Assembly: GCA_050260675.1 (NCBI GenBank)
Contig: JBLNCN010000011.1
Coordinates: 752,998 to 816,997, forward strand
DNA length: 64,000 nucleotides
Direction of reading: 5' to 3'
Origin: JBBDIP01 sp050260675
GTDB lineage: Bacteria > Bacillota > Sulfobacillia > Fermentithermobacillales > Fermentithermobacillaceae
A program made the translations under genes and the position numbers. Each line of letters opens with the position of its first letter. Positions within the stretch are counted from its first letter, which is position 1. Of the stretch, positions 9,175 to 17,677 are shown one piece after another. The notes beneath the pieces were generated by a model, which saw only the letters and a list, made by a program, of their open reading frames with translations, was not told the origin of the DNA and did not search any database.

Positions 9175-9521
9175 TGTTTCCTCACGGCCTCCATGAGCTT
9201 TTCGGGCTGGAAGGGCTTCACCACGAAGTCCTTGGCCCCGGCTCTTATCGCCTCCAGTACCATGCTCCTCTGCCCGAGTGCCGTGACCATGATCACCTTC
9301 GCGGCCTCATCCATGGACTTGATCGCCTTCAGCGCCCCGATTCCATCGAGGACCGGCATAGTGATGTCCATAAGAACCAAGTCCGGCTGTTCGGTTTTGT
9401 AGGCCTCCACCGCCTCTGCCCCGTTGGCGGCCTCGACAACCGAGAACCCCTCTCCGGACAACAGACGTGAGGCTTTGGTTCTCATAAACATCGCGTCATC
9501 TACCACAAGGACCTTAGCCAC
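9165..9521 (-). CDS. cheY: Chemotaxis response regulator CheY
   Basis: 118 residues, a single receiver domain. It shows the acidic pair in VLVVDDAMFMR, the phospho-acceptor Asp in LVLMDITMPVLDG, Thr in VMVTALGQ and the conserved Lys in FVVKPF. Phosphorylated by CheA, it would signal to the flagellar switch. The start is GTG at 9521 with GGAGGAG upstream. It lies between cheD and cheB, 12 bases after cheD. No flagellar genes are in view, so the motor partner is elsewhere. Confidence 0.93.
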   Translation of the reverse strand: MAKVLVVDDAMFMRTKASRLLSGEGFSVVEAANGAEAVEAYKTEQPDLVLMDITMPVLDGIGALKAIKSMDEAAKVIMVTALGQRSMVLEAIRAGAKDFVVKPFQPEKLMEAVRKQCQ

Positions 9522-9533
9522 TCTGCACTCCTC

Positions 9534-10055
9534 CTACATATCCCTTTCAGTGCGGCCGACCGATGAGACGGTAACCCGTCCGCCGGCAACATAGAGCCTC
9601 ATCGTACGGCCGTAGTCCTCCCCTACGTCCATCTTCAAGATCGTGATGCCCTGTTTCCATGCCGCTTCCTGGGCTGCCCGCACGTTAGCCGCCCCTATGT
9701 CCCCGCCGGGCCACGAGAGCGTCCGGAGCACGTGGGCGCCTCCAGCCAGGTAGCCCTTAAGACGGGGGACTTCGCACCCCGCTTCCTGCATGAGCGAGAC
9801 AAGCATCGGCACGGCGGTATCGGCATACTTGCCTGCGGACAATCCCGCGTCAGGGTCCTCCCTCTTAGCAAAGCCCGAGGGCGCCAGGCTGCCGCCGGAA
9901 GACGGCAACACAATGTGAGCCAGACCTCCGATCCTGGTCACCGGATCCCAAACCGCCAGTCCAACGCACGAGCCCAAGGAGTAAGCCACAAGGACGTCAT
10001 CCTTGCCGCCGGCTACTTTGATTTCCGATAGTCCCACCGCTATGTGATTGTGCAT
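9534..10055 (-). CDS. cheD: Chemoreceptor glutamine deamidase CheD
   Basis: 173 residues. It deamidates receptor glutamines and, in Bacillota and Thermotoga, binds and stimulates CheC. Catalytic Cys in SLGSCVGLAVWD and His in GGLAHIVLP are both present, as is the GGAH segment near residue 105. It overlaps the end of the preceding cheC by 16 bp, which agrees with the known CheC-CheD partnership. Confidence 0.93.
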   Translation of the reverse strand: MHNHIAVGLSEIKVAGGKDDVLVAYSLGSCVGLAVWDPVTRIGGLAHIVLPSSGGSLAPSGFAKREDPDAGLSAGKYADTAVPMLVSLMQEAGCEVPRLKGYLAGGAHVLRTLSWPGGDIGAANVRAAQEAAWKQGITILKMDVGEDYGRTMRLYVAGGRVTVSSVGRTERDM

Positions 10056-10645
10056 GCCCCTATCCCGTCTCCAGCGAAGAAGTTTTGCTCCGAGCTCACC
10101 TTGGGCAGGAACACGATCTCGAACATTGCCTTGCCCCCGGAAAGCGAGTATTGAATGTGTACGACGTATACTGCGTCAGAGAGACCGGAATAGGACAGGG
10201 CCGACCCGAGCACCGCTCCCGCCATGTCCCTTACGAGAACAGGGGGACTTGGCGAGATGGCGATACCGGCGCCATCCGCTATTGAGTTGATGAGGCAGGA
10301 CCCGACCACGTTCGCCACTTCCAGGATCAGAGAATCCGTGAGTGGCGGGATCTCGTGAGGCGCTATGCCTTCGAATACTTCGGGAGTCAGAAACGTCACC
10401 AGCCGCTCGGCCGTGTCCGGCCTGAACAGCATGATCAGCTGCCCCTCGGCTTCGCCCTCGAACGAGCAGTAGGAAGCCAGTACAGGAGCTTCAGGGTTGC
10501 CGGCGAGGAGCGGGATCTCCCGAAGGTCCAGGAACGTCATCCTTGCCGTCGCCGTTTCCAGGTCCTTGCCCGTGTAGCTGGCCAGGGCCAACCGGGCGTT
10601 CTCGAGCCCCTTCTGCGCGTATCTTTGAAACGCTTCGTAGTCCGT
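10040..10645 (-). CDS. cheC: CheC-family protein, probable ACG start codon
   Basis: CheC-type CheY-P phosphatase/adaptation protein, about 201 residues if read from the ACG at 10645. The only ordinary in-frame start is a TTG at 10591 with no ribosome-binding site; it would remove the first helix. The ACG has AGGGAGGG seven bases upstream, 14 bases after the cheA stop, and adds TDYEAFQRYAQKGLENAR, which reads as an amphipathic helix continuing into LALASYTGKDLE. Around residue 105 the segment DSLILEVANVVGSCLINSIAD carries the E-x2-N phosphatase pattern. Its second helix is less clear than in classical CheC, so CheX-like or FliY-like variants are possible. The gene sits between cheA and cheD. 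Confidence 0.75.
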   Translation of the reverse strand, partial: TDYEAFQRYAQKGLENARLALASYTGKDLETATARMTFLDLREIPLLAGNPEAPVLASYCSFEGEAEGQLIMLFRPDTAERLVTFLTPEVFEGIAPHEIPPLTDSLILEVANVVGSCLINSIADGAGIAISPSPPVLVRDMAGAVLGSALSYSGLSDAVYVVHIQYSLSGGKAMFEIVFLPKVSSEQNFFAGDGIGACTIT

Positions 10646-10658
10646 CGCTCGACCCTCC

Positions 10659-12668
10659 CTAGACGACTCTGGCTACATCAAGGATGATCGCGGGGTCACC
10701 CTGCGCCAGGATTGTGGCTCCGGCAATGCCTTTCAGCCTGGATAAGAGCCGGCCCATTTCCTTGACGACTATCTCTTCCTCACCTATGAGGTCGTCGACT
10801 CCCAGGGCCATCGGCTGCTCGTTGTTGCGCGTGAGCAGGGCGTACTTCTCTCCATCCAGCTCCCACATACTCTCGCGGAGAGCGCCGTCCAGCGATATGA
10901 GCGGGACCACTCTTCCCCGCACGTTTATCGCGGGTTTGCCCTGAATGGTGCTCACGTCGAACCCACCCATGGAGAACACTTCCTCCACCGAAGAGGTAGG
11001 CACGGCGTACACGTCTTTACCGCATCTCACCAAGAGAGCCCGCATGATGGCCAGGGTAAGGGGCAATCTCAACGTAATCTGAGTGCCGGCTCCAAGCTTG
11101 GTCTTCACCTCGATCTGACCATTGACGCGTTCGAGGTTGGCCCTCACGACATCCATGCCGACGCCCCTGCCCGATACCTCGGTCGCTTTGTCGGCGGTTG
11201 AGAACCCGGGAAGGAATATCATCTCAACGGCTTCCTTCTCGGTCAGCTTCTGAGCTTGCTCTTCGGTGATGAGGCCCTTCTTAACCGCAGACCTCTTAAC
11301 TCTCTCTGCGTCGATGCCAGCTCCGTCGTCCTCCACCCGCACCAAGACCTGGTTCTCCTCATGCCACGCTGAGAGCTTCACATGCCCTGCCCGGGGCTTA
11401 CCTTTGGCCTGCCGCTCCTCCGGCATCTCGATGCCGTGGTCCACGGCATTGCGGAGCACATGGATGAGGGGGTCATCGATGGCCTCAAGGACCGTCCTGT
11501 CCAGCTCCGTGGACTCGCCCTCTACCTCGAATTCGATCTCTTTCCCGCAACGACCGGAAAGGTCTCTGATCATGCGCGGGAACTTGGAGAGGATGCTCTT
11601 CAGAGGGAGAAGCCTGGCCTGCATAATACCTTCCTGCAATTCCGTGCTGGTCCTCTGCAGGTGCGCTGCCAGGGAGCTGACGTCATTTCCTATGGACGAG
11701 GTCTCGCCCCGGGCCATGAGTTCCGCGGCTATCTGGGAGAGCCGGGTCCTGTCTATGACAAGCTCGCCGACCATGTTCATGAGGAAGTCAAGGAGGCCCA
11801 CGTCCACCCGGACGGTCTTGCCCAAGTCGGATCGTTTGACGATAGGCGCCTCGCCCGACTCCTTGCCGCGTGCCGTCTCAGCGACCGCCTGCCCCTTGAC
11901 CTCGTACTTCTCGATCTTCACGTCTTGGACGTCGGGGTTATTGCGGGCCACGCCCGCCACATCATCGCCGCCGTTGTCACTGATGAAGTAGACTTCAAGC
12001 ACGTCTTTGACTTGATCGTTCTCTATCTGCTCCATAGAGGGGACGGAGCCCACGACCTCGGCCATCTCCTCGATATTGGTCACGATCTGAAAACATCTGA
12101 CCGACAGAAGGGGTGTGTCTGCGCCAAAGCGCACAACGGCCCGCAGGACCTGCTTTCCCTGCTGCAGGGCCGCCTGTACCTTCTTCTGAAGATCCTCAGG
12201 CAGGCTGGCTTTGGAGGACCCTCCAGGAGCCGCTCCTGGAGCGGGAGCGCCTTGCGCGTCTGTCCCGTCTCCGAGGGCCTCAATGGTGGCCGTTATCCCC
12301 GCCGGAGAAGGCGACGGGTTTCCTGCGGCCATGGCCGCACGCCACTCTTTCAGCCAGTCCAAGACCGCGAAGAGGGTGTCCATGAGCGGCTTAGTCATCT
12401 CGCGCTGCCCGGAGCGAACGCCGTCCATCAGGCTCTCCATGCGGTGAGTGACCTCGACCGCTTCCTGGAGTCCGAGCGTGGCGGCTCCACCCTTCACGGT
12501 GTGCATCACACGGAAGACTTCCTGAATGAGAGAGGCGTCCTTGGGCGCCTTCTCAAGTTCTACCAGGTTGACCTCTGTAGCCTGCAGGAGATCGGATACC
12601 TCGGCCAGGAGGATCTCAAGGTCCTGGGCGTATTCGGATGAGTTCCCTTTGCCCTTCATCTTGCTCAC
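10659..12668 (-). CDS. cheA: Chemotaxis histidine kinase CheA
   Basis: 669 residues with the full CheA layout. An Hpt (P1) domain carries the phosphorylated His in FRVMHTVKGGAATLG (about residue 56). A Pro/Gly/Ala-rich linker and a region near 160-260 that may be a P2-like domain follow. The dimerisation helices come next (LLDFLMNMVGELVIDRTRLSQ). The kinase domain has the N box HVLRNAVDHGIE, G1 VRVEDDGAGID, and G2 GRGVGMDVVR. A C-terminal CheW-like P5 domain ends at DVARVV. It autophosphorylates under chemoreceptor control and passes phosphate to CheY and CheB. It overlaps cheW by 4 bp. Confidence 0.95.
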   Translation of the reverse strand: MSKMKGKGNSSEYAQDLEILLAEVSDLLQATEVNLVELEKAPKDASLIQEVFRVMHTVKGGAATLGLQEAVEVTHRMESLMDGVRSGQREMTKPLMDTLFAVLDWLKEWRAAMAAGNPSPSPAGITATIEALGDGTDAQGAPAPGAAPGGSSKASLPEDLQKKVQAALQQGKQVLRAVVRFGADTPLLSVRCFQIVTNIEEMAEVVGSVPSMEQIENDQVKDVLEVYFISDNGGDDVAGVARNNPDVQDVKIEKYEVKGQAVAETARGKESGEAPIVKRSDLGKTVRVDVGLLDFLMNMVGELVIDRTRLSQIAAELMARGETSSIGNDVSSLAAHLQRTSTELQEGIMQARLLPLKSILSKFPRMIRDLSGRCGKEIEFEVEGESTELDRTVLEAIDDPLIHVLRNAVDHGIEMPEERQAKGKPRAGHVKLSAWHEENQVLVRVEDDGAGIDAERVKRSAVKKGLITEEQAQKLTEKEAVEMIFLPGFSTADKATEVSGRGVGMDVVRANLERVNGQIEVKTKLGAGTQITLRLPLTLAIMRALLVRCGKDVYAVPTSSVEEVFSMGGFDVSTIQGKPAINVRGRVVPLISLDGALRESMWELDGEKYALLTRNNEQPMALGVDDLIGEEEIVVKEMGRLLSRLKGIAGATILAQGDPAIILDVARVV

Positions 12669-13180
12669 TCGACCACAGCCGCCCGAAGGTCGGCCTCCTT
12701 AAGAGTCCTCTTCTCGGCGTCTGAGATGATCCTGGTAAGGTCTAGAAGGACGATAAGATCGCCGTCAACTTTGGCGATACCGAAGATGTACTCGATTTCC
12801 GGCCCTACGATGACCGTCGCAGGTGGCTCGACCGCATCATCAGGAATGCGGAGGACTGACGATACCGAGTCAACGATAACCCCGATGCTCTCGGATCCGG
12901 CCTCTACGAGGACGATCCGCTGGTTCGGGTCTCCCATCTTTCTCTCGAAACCGAAATGCTTGCGAAGATCGAGTACCGGGATTACCCTTCCTCGAAGGTT
13001 GATGATCCCCTCAACGAAGTCCGGCGCTCGCGGGACGCTCACGATCTTCTGAATCGGGATGATCTCCCGCACTGATGCGATATCTACTCCATAGATCTCG
13101 CTCCCGAGGGTGAAGGCTACTATCTGTCTTTCCTTCCGGACCGCTGAGTCGTCGTCGAAAAGGTTCGCTTCTCTTGCCAC
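12665..13180 (-). CDS. cheW: Chemotaxis coupling protein CheW
   Basis: 171 residues; couples chemoreceptors to CheA. The CheW beta-barrel motifs are visible: YGVDIASVREIIP, VEGIINLRGRVIPVLDLRKHFG, IVLVEAGSESIGVIVD and IFGIAKVDGDLIVLLDL. The start is GTG at 13180 with AAGGGGGT upstream. First gene of the che operon. Its Shine-Dalgarno sequence is buried in a perfect 12-bp hairpin (13188-13226), so translation of the whole operon might be controlled there. Confidence 0.93.
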   Translation of the reverse strand: MAREANLFDDDSAVRKERQIVAFTLGSEIYGVDIASVREIIPIQKIVSVPRAPDFVEGIINLRGRVIPVLDLRKHFGFERKMGDPNQRIVLVEAGSESIGVIVDSVSSVLRIPDDAVEPPATVIVGPEIEYIFGIAKVDGDLIVLLDLTRIISDAEKRTLKEADLRAAVVE

Positions 13181-13187
13181 AAAACAT

Positions 13188-13226
13188 ACCCCCTTGCCCT
13201 TTAACTATCGAAACGGGCAAGGGGGT
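13188..13226 (-). promoter_or_regulatory. RBS-sequestering hairpin in front of cheW
   Basis: On the minus strand ACCCCCTTGCCC (13226-13215) pairs perfectly with GGGCAAGGGGGT (13199-13188) across a 15-base loop. The 3' arm contains the AAGGGGG that serves as the cheW ribosome-binding site; the GTG start lies seven bases downstream. After the stem comes ATGTTTT, only weakly T-rich, so it could also partly terminate transcription from the preceding amidohydrolase gene. The masking of the RBS is seen; regulation by it is inferred. Confidence 0.6.
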
Positions 13227-13248
13227 AGTTAATGAGGGTAATCGGTTT

Positions 13249-14685
13249 TTAAGCCTTCTTAAACTGGGAAAGCGGGGGCTCCAGTCCCTCGGGCAAAGGG
13301 GTCTTGTAGGTATCGCCAGCGAGCCGCTCGCGGAACTCGTCCTTGGCCTTCTCCAGGATGGCCGGATCCGAGTGCAGGATGATCGCGGCCGCCGCCATTA
13401 CCTCAGCAGATCTGAGCATGCCTTTCTCCCCGAACCCATGCCCCGATGATGCTGCGATCTGCCACGAGTGTCCCGGCGACCCAATGGGCCAGCATGCGGC
13501 GGATACCTGGACAGTGGGTACAATCCAGCTCACATCGCCGACGTCGGTGGACCCGGCCATCACTTTGCCCTTATCGATGGGATCGATGACCGTGGTGTTG
13601 ACCACCTGAGTGAAGAGCTCCTTGGGTGCTCCGTGGGCCTTTAGGGCCTCGATTACTTGCTTTCTATCGAGGCTCTTGGCGAGTTCTTCGGCGAACGCCA
13701 GGTCCTCCGGCGTCCAGGCAGGAGCGCCCATTTCCTTAAAGACCTCGAGGCAGAGCATAGCCAATGCGTCGTTGGGCAGGACGTCGTAGCAACCCGCCAG
13801 GAACTCGATGTCAAACGTGGTGCCGGTCATGAGCGAGGCGCCTTTGGCGACATCGACCAGGCGAGCGTAGATCTCTTCGACCTGATTGCGGTGGGGAGCG
13901 CGAACGTAGTACCAGACTTGCGCTCTTGCGGGGACCACATTGGGCTGCCCGCCGCCCTCTGTGATCACGTAATGGAGCCTGGCATCGGGAATGACGTGCT
14001 CACGCAGGTAATTCGCGCCGATGTTCATGAGCTCGACGGCATCCAGGGCTGACCGCCCGTTGTGGGGGTCTCCCGCGGCGTGGGCAGTCTTGCCGTAGAA
14101 GGTAAACTTCGCCGAGTTGACGCCGTTGGAACTGCCCAGCTGCACGGTATTGGTGGCGGCCGGGTGCCAGGTGATAGCGGCATCCAGGTCGTCGAACACG
14201 CCGTCGCGGGCCATGAAGACCTTACCGATGAGCGTCTCCTCTGCCGGGCAGCCATAGTACCTCACGGTACCCGGGAGGTTCTGAGATTGCAGGTACCTCT
14301 TGAGGGCGATGGCTGAGCCTAACGCGGCGGCGCCCAAGAGGTTGTGCCCGCATCCGTGTCCGGGAGCTCCTGCGCAGGCCGGCTCCTTGACCGGTACTGC
14401 TTTCTGAGAGAGCCCCATGAGGGCGTCGTACTCGCCGAGGAACCCTATGACGGGACCGCCGCTGCCCCACTCTGCCACAAACGCGCTGGGCATCCCGCCC
14501 GTCCCCTGCGTCGCACGAAATCCTTCAGCTTCCAGGACCTCAATCTGATATGCAGCCGAACGGTTCTCTTGCAGGCCTACCTCAGCAAACTCCCATACCT
14601 TTCTACTCACCGAAACCAGGGTATCCGAGACGTCGCCGATGTGCTTCTTTGCTTCCATGACTGCCTTGCGCTGGTCAGCTGCCAT
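13249..14685 (-). CDS. M20-family amidohydrolase, AbgB-like (aminobenzoyl-glutamate/aminoacyl hydrolase)
   Basis: 478 residues from the ATG at 14685, preceded by GGGGAGGGAT. Features of the M20D metallopeptidases: GEYDAL (metal ligand region), GAPGHGCGHNLLGAAALG, PAEETLIGK, HPAATN, and a dimerisation domain with AHAAGDPHNGRSALDAVELMN. The closest named relative is AbgB, subunit B of p-aminobenzoyl-glutamate hydrolase; indole-3-acetyl-amino-acid hydrolases are related. It would cleave an amide between an amino acid and an acyl group in the cytoplasm. No AbgA or AbgT partner is adjacent. It is co-directional with the GH18 gene upstream (118 bases between) and with cheW downstream. Confidence 0.85.
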   Translation of the reverse strand: MAADQRKAVMEAKKHIGDVSDTLVSVSRKVWEFAEVGLQENRSAAYQIEVLEAEGFRATQGTGGMPSAFVAEWGSGGPVIGFLGEYDALMGLSQKAVPVKEPACAGAPGHGCGHNLLGAAALGSAIALKRYLQSQNLPGTVRYYGCPAEETLIGKVFMARDGVFDDLDAAITWHPAATNTVQLGSSNGVNSAKFTFYGKTAHAAGDPHNGRSALDAVELMNIGANYLREHVIPDARLHYVITEGGGQPNVVPARAQVWYYVRAPHRNQVEEIYARLVDVAKGASLMTGTTFDIEFLAGCYDVLPNDALAMLCLEVFKEMGAPAWTPEDLAFAEELAKSLDRKQVIEALKAHGAPKELFTQVVNTTVIDPIDKGKVMAGSTDVGDVSWIVPTVQVSAACWPIGSPGHSWQIAASSGHGFGEKGMLRSAEVMAAAAIILHSDPAILEKAKDEFRERLAGDTYKTPLPEGLEPPLSQFKKA

Positions 14686-14803
14686 AACTATCCCTCCCCA
14701 TGACGACTTGGCTCCATGCTCCTTTCGGCATGCGCCGGAACCACTCCTGCGCCCCGAGTCGTGAGCCCAATCTTCAGTCAGCGCAGGAGACGCCGCAAGC
14801 GGG

Positions 14804-16477
14804 TCAGCGCCCGGTGTAGGACGCGAAGGCGTCCCAGACCTCCGGGGTCTCGAAACCACGACGCCATGCGGCCACGCCTGCGAGACCGTAGGATTCGGCC
14901 AGTTCAAGACGTTTGGCGATGGAGGCGGCGTCTTCGACCCAGAGCTTCCAGGTATCCTGTCCGACGCTCTTTTCGGCGTACTGAAGGCCGGTCTCTTCAT
15001 CGAAGACCGGAGTCACGCCCTGCTCGCGGAGCCATTCCTGCGCGTATCGCATCCCTATTGCCTGCTGGCTGACCTTCACGCCTTCTCCTGTCCTGGACTC
15101 CTTCCACAATCGCATGTAGAAAGGCATCCCGAGCACCAGTTTTTCGGCAGGGATCTCTTCGAGCGTGAGCCTTATGATGGAGTCGACCCACGTCAGGGCA
15201 GAGTTCGGACCCGCGACCTTCGATCCTGCCGCGTACTGGTCGTACGCCATGAGCATCATGTAGTCCAGGACCTCGGCGAGCCGGGACCGCTCGTAGCAGA
15301 GGGACCAGGTCGGACTCTTTGATTTCACGGTGACGTCCATCGAGACGGTCAATCCCATCTCGTGCAGAAGCGGCGTGAGCTCTCTGACGAACTGGGTGAG
15401 GTAAGGGGCATCGTCCTGGTAGACGTTCTCGAAGTCCAGATTGATCCCGTCCAGCGAGTACATCTTGGCGTAGACAAGTATCTGAGAGATGACCTTGTCG
15501 CGGAGGTCAGAGTCACGGAGGACTGTCCGCGTCCTCTGAAGCTCAAATGAATTGGAGAACAGCGCCCAGACCTTGTATCCCCTGGAGTGGGCCCAGCTTA
15601 CGTACCTGGGGTCTGCGTAGTTCTCCACCTCGCCGGGCGTCTCACCCAACCTGAACCAGGTGGGAGACACGACGTTTAGGCCGCTCATCGGCCCGATTGA
15701 GGAGGTGTCGGGCGTGCGCCAGTCGACCTGTTCCCATACGAGGCTGACCCTGTCCCCCGAAAGGGCTGCGGGGACGTAGTCGTCAGCAGGGACAACCTCG
15801 GCAGGTTTTCTGGTGGGCTCCGAAAGGCGGCCTTTGGGCATCCATCCTGCGATGCCGTCTCTAGTCTGCACGTTCACCCACCCCCCCTTCGTCTCGAACA
15901 ACTCGACTTCGCGGCCAGGTGGGAGGACCGCAATCCTGCGTGACAGGATCGACGGCTCCACCCTCACTACCGCGTCCGACACCGAAGTCGCCACCGTGGA
16001 TTCCGCATCGGTCCGCCTGACAATGAAAGTCCCAGCCTCATCAGTTAGGATAGCCGTGACTGGGTACAGGAGCTCCAGGGCGCTTGCGGGGATGTAGGGC
16101 TCGTCGCCCTCCAGAGTAATGGGTAGCTGCAGTTCAACGGGATGTTGGTTCACGTAGGCAGTGAGTGAGTCCGTCTTCAACTTCACGACTTTGTCCTTGG
16201 TCGTAACTATGACCATGCCGTCCTCAGCGAAGGCATCGGGATCAATGACGTCCTTCACGAAGGCAAAGGGAACGTAGGCCTCATTAGCTTCGACTACCAC
16301 CGGGTAGAACTGCCTCCCCCCGCGGTAGACCAGGCGCGGGCGCGATAGCGGCGGCTTTTCCTCGTACATGAAGGAGGGAGCGGCAACTACAGCCGCAACA
16401 ACAAGCATGACCGCAAACAAAAGCGGCCAGAGCGGTGCACGCTTCGCCTTTCTTTGGGCTCTTGGTCCGTAGGACAA
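14804..16477 (-). CDS. Secreted or anchored GH18 glycoside hydrolase with SH3 domain
   Basis: 557 residues, start TTG at 16477 with GGAGAGG upstream. A basic N-terminus and a hydrophobic segment at about residues 14-33 form a signal anchor. Residues about 45-155 resemble the copper-amine-oxidase-N-like domain common in Bacillota surface proteins. Residues about 165-215 form a bacterial SH3 domain (VVRVEPSILSRRIAVLPPG, GWVNVQTRDGIAGWM). Residues about 235-557 are a GH18 barrel with the DxxDxDxE signature as DGINLDFENVY; the final Glu is the acid catalyst. Relatives are spore-lytic or cortex N-acetylglucosaminidases (SleL/YaaH type) and vegetative wall hydrolases. Peptidoglycan is therefore the likely substrate. 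A divergent gap with 18-bp repeats lies upstream. Confidence 0.88.
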   Translation of the reverse strand: MSYGPRAQRKAKRAPLWPLLFAVMLVVAAVVAAPSFMYEEKPPLSRPRLVYRGGRQFYPVVVEANEAYVPFAFVKDVIDPDAFAEDGMVIVTTKDKVVKLKTDSLTAYVNQHPVELQLPITLEGDEPYIPASALELLYPVTAILTDEAGTFIVRRTDAESTVATSVSDAVVRVEPSILSRRIAVLPPGREVELFETKGGWVNVQTRDGIAGWMPKGRLSEPTRKPAEVVPADDYVPAALSGDRVSLVWEQVDWRTPDTSSIGPMSGLNVVSPTWFRLGETPGEVENYADPRYVSWAHSRGYKVWALFSNSFELQRTRTVLRDSDLRDKVISQILVYAKMYSLDGINLDFENVYQDDAPYLTQFVRELTPLLHEMGLTVSMDVTVKSKSPTWSLCYERSRLAEVLDYMMLMAYDQYAAGSKVAGPNSALTWVDSIIRLTLEEIPAEKLVLGMPFYMRLWKESRTGEGVKVSQQAIGMRYAQEWLREQGVTPVFDEETGLQYAEKSVGQDTWKLWVEDAASIAKRLELAESYGLAGVAAWRRGFETPEVWDAFASYTGR

Positions 16478-16511
16478 TAATCCAACGCCTCTCCGGTTTC
16501 ACTCTCTCTAC

Positions 16512-16636
16512 CGATGCTCGACGTTTTCCCGACACTCGACGTTCTTTCGATATTGGCGCTCCGCCAGTATTCGACGCAGCGCCTGTGATCGGTGTTCTGT
16601 CGACACTCAGCGTACTGTCGACATTCGGCGCCCGAC
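16512..16636. repeat. About seven degenerate 18-bp tandem repeats in the GH18 / serine hydrolase divergent gap
   Basis: From 16512 the sequence can be cut into units of 18 bases (one of 17) with approximate consensus CGACAYTCGRCGTNCTKY. Copies 1-2 (CGATGCTCGACG, CGACACTCGACG) and 6-7 (CGACACTCAGCG, CGACATTCGGCG) are the clearest. The array fills about 40 percent of the 299-base gap 16478-16776 between divergent genes. The remaining part, 16640-16760, holds no clear promoter. The units may be binding sites or a decaying minisatellite. Confidence 0.55.
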
Positions 16637-16776
16637 GGCGCTTACGCTATCTATCGTCACTTACGGAATATCATCGCAATTGGGTCCCGATTTTGGCAAA
16701 GGCCTTTTTGTGGCAAAGGATCGCGACTCATCCATAGTGAAGAGAAGGGTGAGCACCACACAAGGAGGTCAGCATT

Positions 16777-17646
16777 GTGCAGGAAACCTCACGCGAGATT
16801 GTATGGCGGAACATGGAGAACGAGCTCAAGGCCCTATGCGAAAGGGCAGGAGGCACGCCTGGCGAGACGGCGTCGGGCGTATGCGGATACGCGCTTTTGG
16901 ACCTCTCTTCCGGCAAGCGGGCCGGCTTTCGTCAAGACATCCTGTTCGTGACCGCTAGCACCATAAAGATAGCAGTGCTCCTGGGGCTGGCTACCAGGGT
17001 CCACCGCGGCGAGCTCTCCTGGGAACAGCGTATCGCTGTCGGCACCGAGGGCAAAGTGGGAGGCTCCGGAGTGCTATCCCTCTTGCGCCATCAGGTTGAA
17101 GTCAGCCTGTGGGACCTCGCGGCCCTCATGATCTGCGTGTCGGATAACCACGCCACCAACCTTTGCATCGACTTCGCGGGGATGGATGCAGTGAACCAGT
17201 TGCTGGACGGCCTCGGCCTCCACCGCGTGAGGCTGCGCCGCAAGATGATGGACGCTGCGGCCGTGAAGCGCGGAGACGAGAACGTGGCGACTCCGGGCGA
17301 GCTCGTCGACCTCCTGGAGAAGCTCCACCGCGCCGATGGGATCCCCGCTCAGGTAGCAAATGACGTGCTCACGCTCATGGAGCTGCCCAAGAGTGGACCC
17401 TTCGCCCGCGCTCTACCCGCCTCAGTGAGGCGCGCAAACAAGACCGGCAGCCTGGACCGGGTGCAGGTCGACGCCGGGATCATCTACCTCCCGGGACTTG
17501 ACTTCTGTCTTGCTGTCATGGGCAGTTTTCTGCCAAAGAGCGAGTCAGGCGCCGAAGACGCCGTTACCTCGATAGTTGCAGCGGCCTACCGGCACATGGC
17601 CCTCCTGGCCGACTGCAACGAATTGGGAAGGACGCAGATCTTCTAG
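16777..17646 (+). CDS. Class A beta-lactamase-like serine hydrolase, no signal peptide
   Basis: 289 residues, GTG start at 16777 with AAGGAGG eight bases upstream. The penicillin-recognising signatures are all present in order: SxxK as TASTIKIAVL (about residues 59-68), SDN as CVSDNHATN, and KTG as RANKTGSLD. In class A enzymes a Glu (E166) in an ExxLN motif drives deacylation; here that position reads RRKMMD, so strong beta-lactamase activity is doubtful. The N-terminus is hydrophilic with no export signal, so the protein should be cytoplasmic, unusual for this fold. Possible roles are esterase, amidase or a peptidoglycan-fragment hydrolase. It is one of very few plus-strand genes here, convergent with the M19 dipeptidase. 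Confidence 0.78.
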   Translation: MQETSREIVWRNMENELKALCERAGGTPGETASGVCGYALLDLSSGKRAGFRQDILFVTASTIKIAVLLGLATRVHRGELSWEQRIAVGTEGKVGGSGVLSLLRHQVEVSLWDLAALMICVSDNHATNLCIDFAGMDAVNQLLDGLGLHRVRLRRKMMDAAAVKRGDENVATPGELVDLLEKLHRADGIPAQVANDVLTLMELPKSGPFARALPASVRRANKTGSLDRVQVDAGIIYLPGLDFCLAVMGSFLPKSESGAEDAVTSIVAAAYRHMALLADCNELGRTQIF

Positions 17647-17677
17647 GCAAAGCCAGAGCGACAGCGGAGGCTTTGCC
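17646..17677 (+). terminator. Hairpin directly after the serine hydrolase
   Basis: GGCAAAGCC (17646-17654) and GGCTTTGCC (17669-17677) form a perfect 9-bp stem with a 14-base loop, starting at the last base of the stop codon. No T-run follows. Downstream, at about 17694-17729, a second imperfect hairpin contains the palindrome-like AGCGAGCGGAGCGAGCT. Confidence 0.4.

Noticed and set aside
11382..12641. A 419-codon plus-strand open frame opposite cheA
   Set aside because: Antisense shadow of cheA with no RBS and no recognisable motifs.
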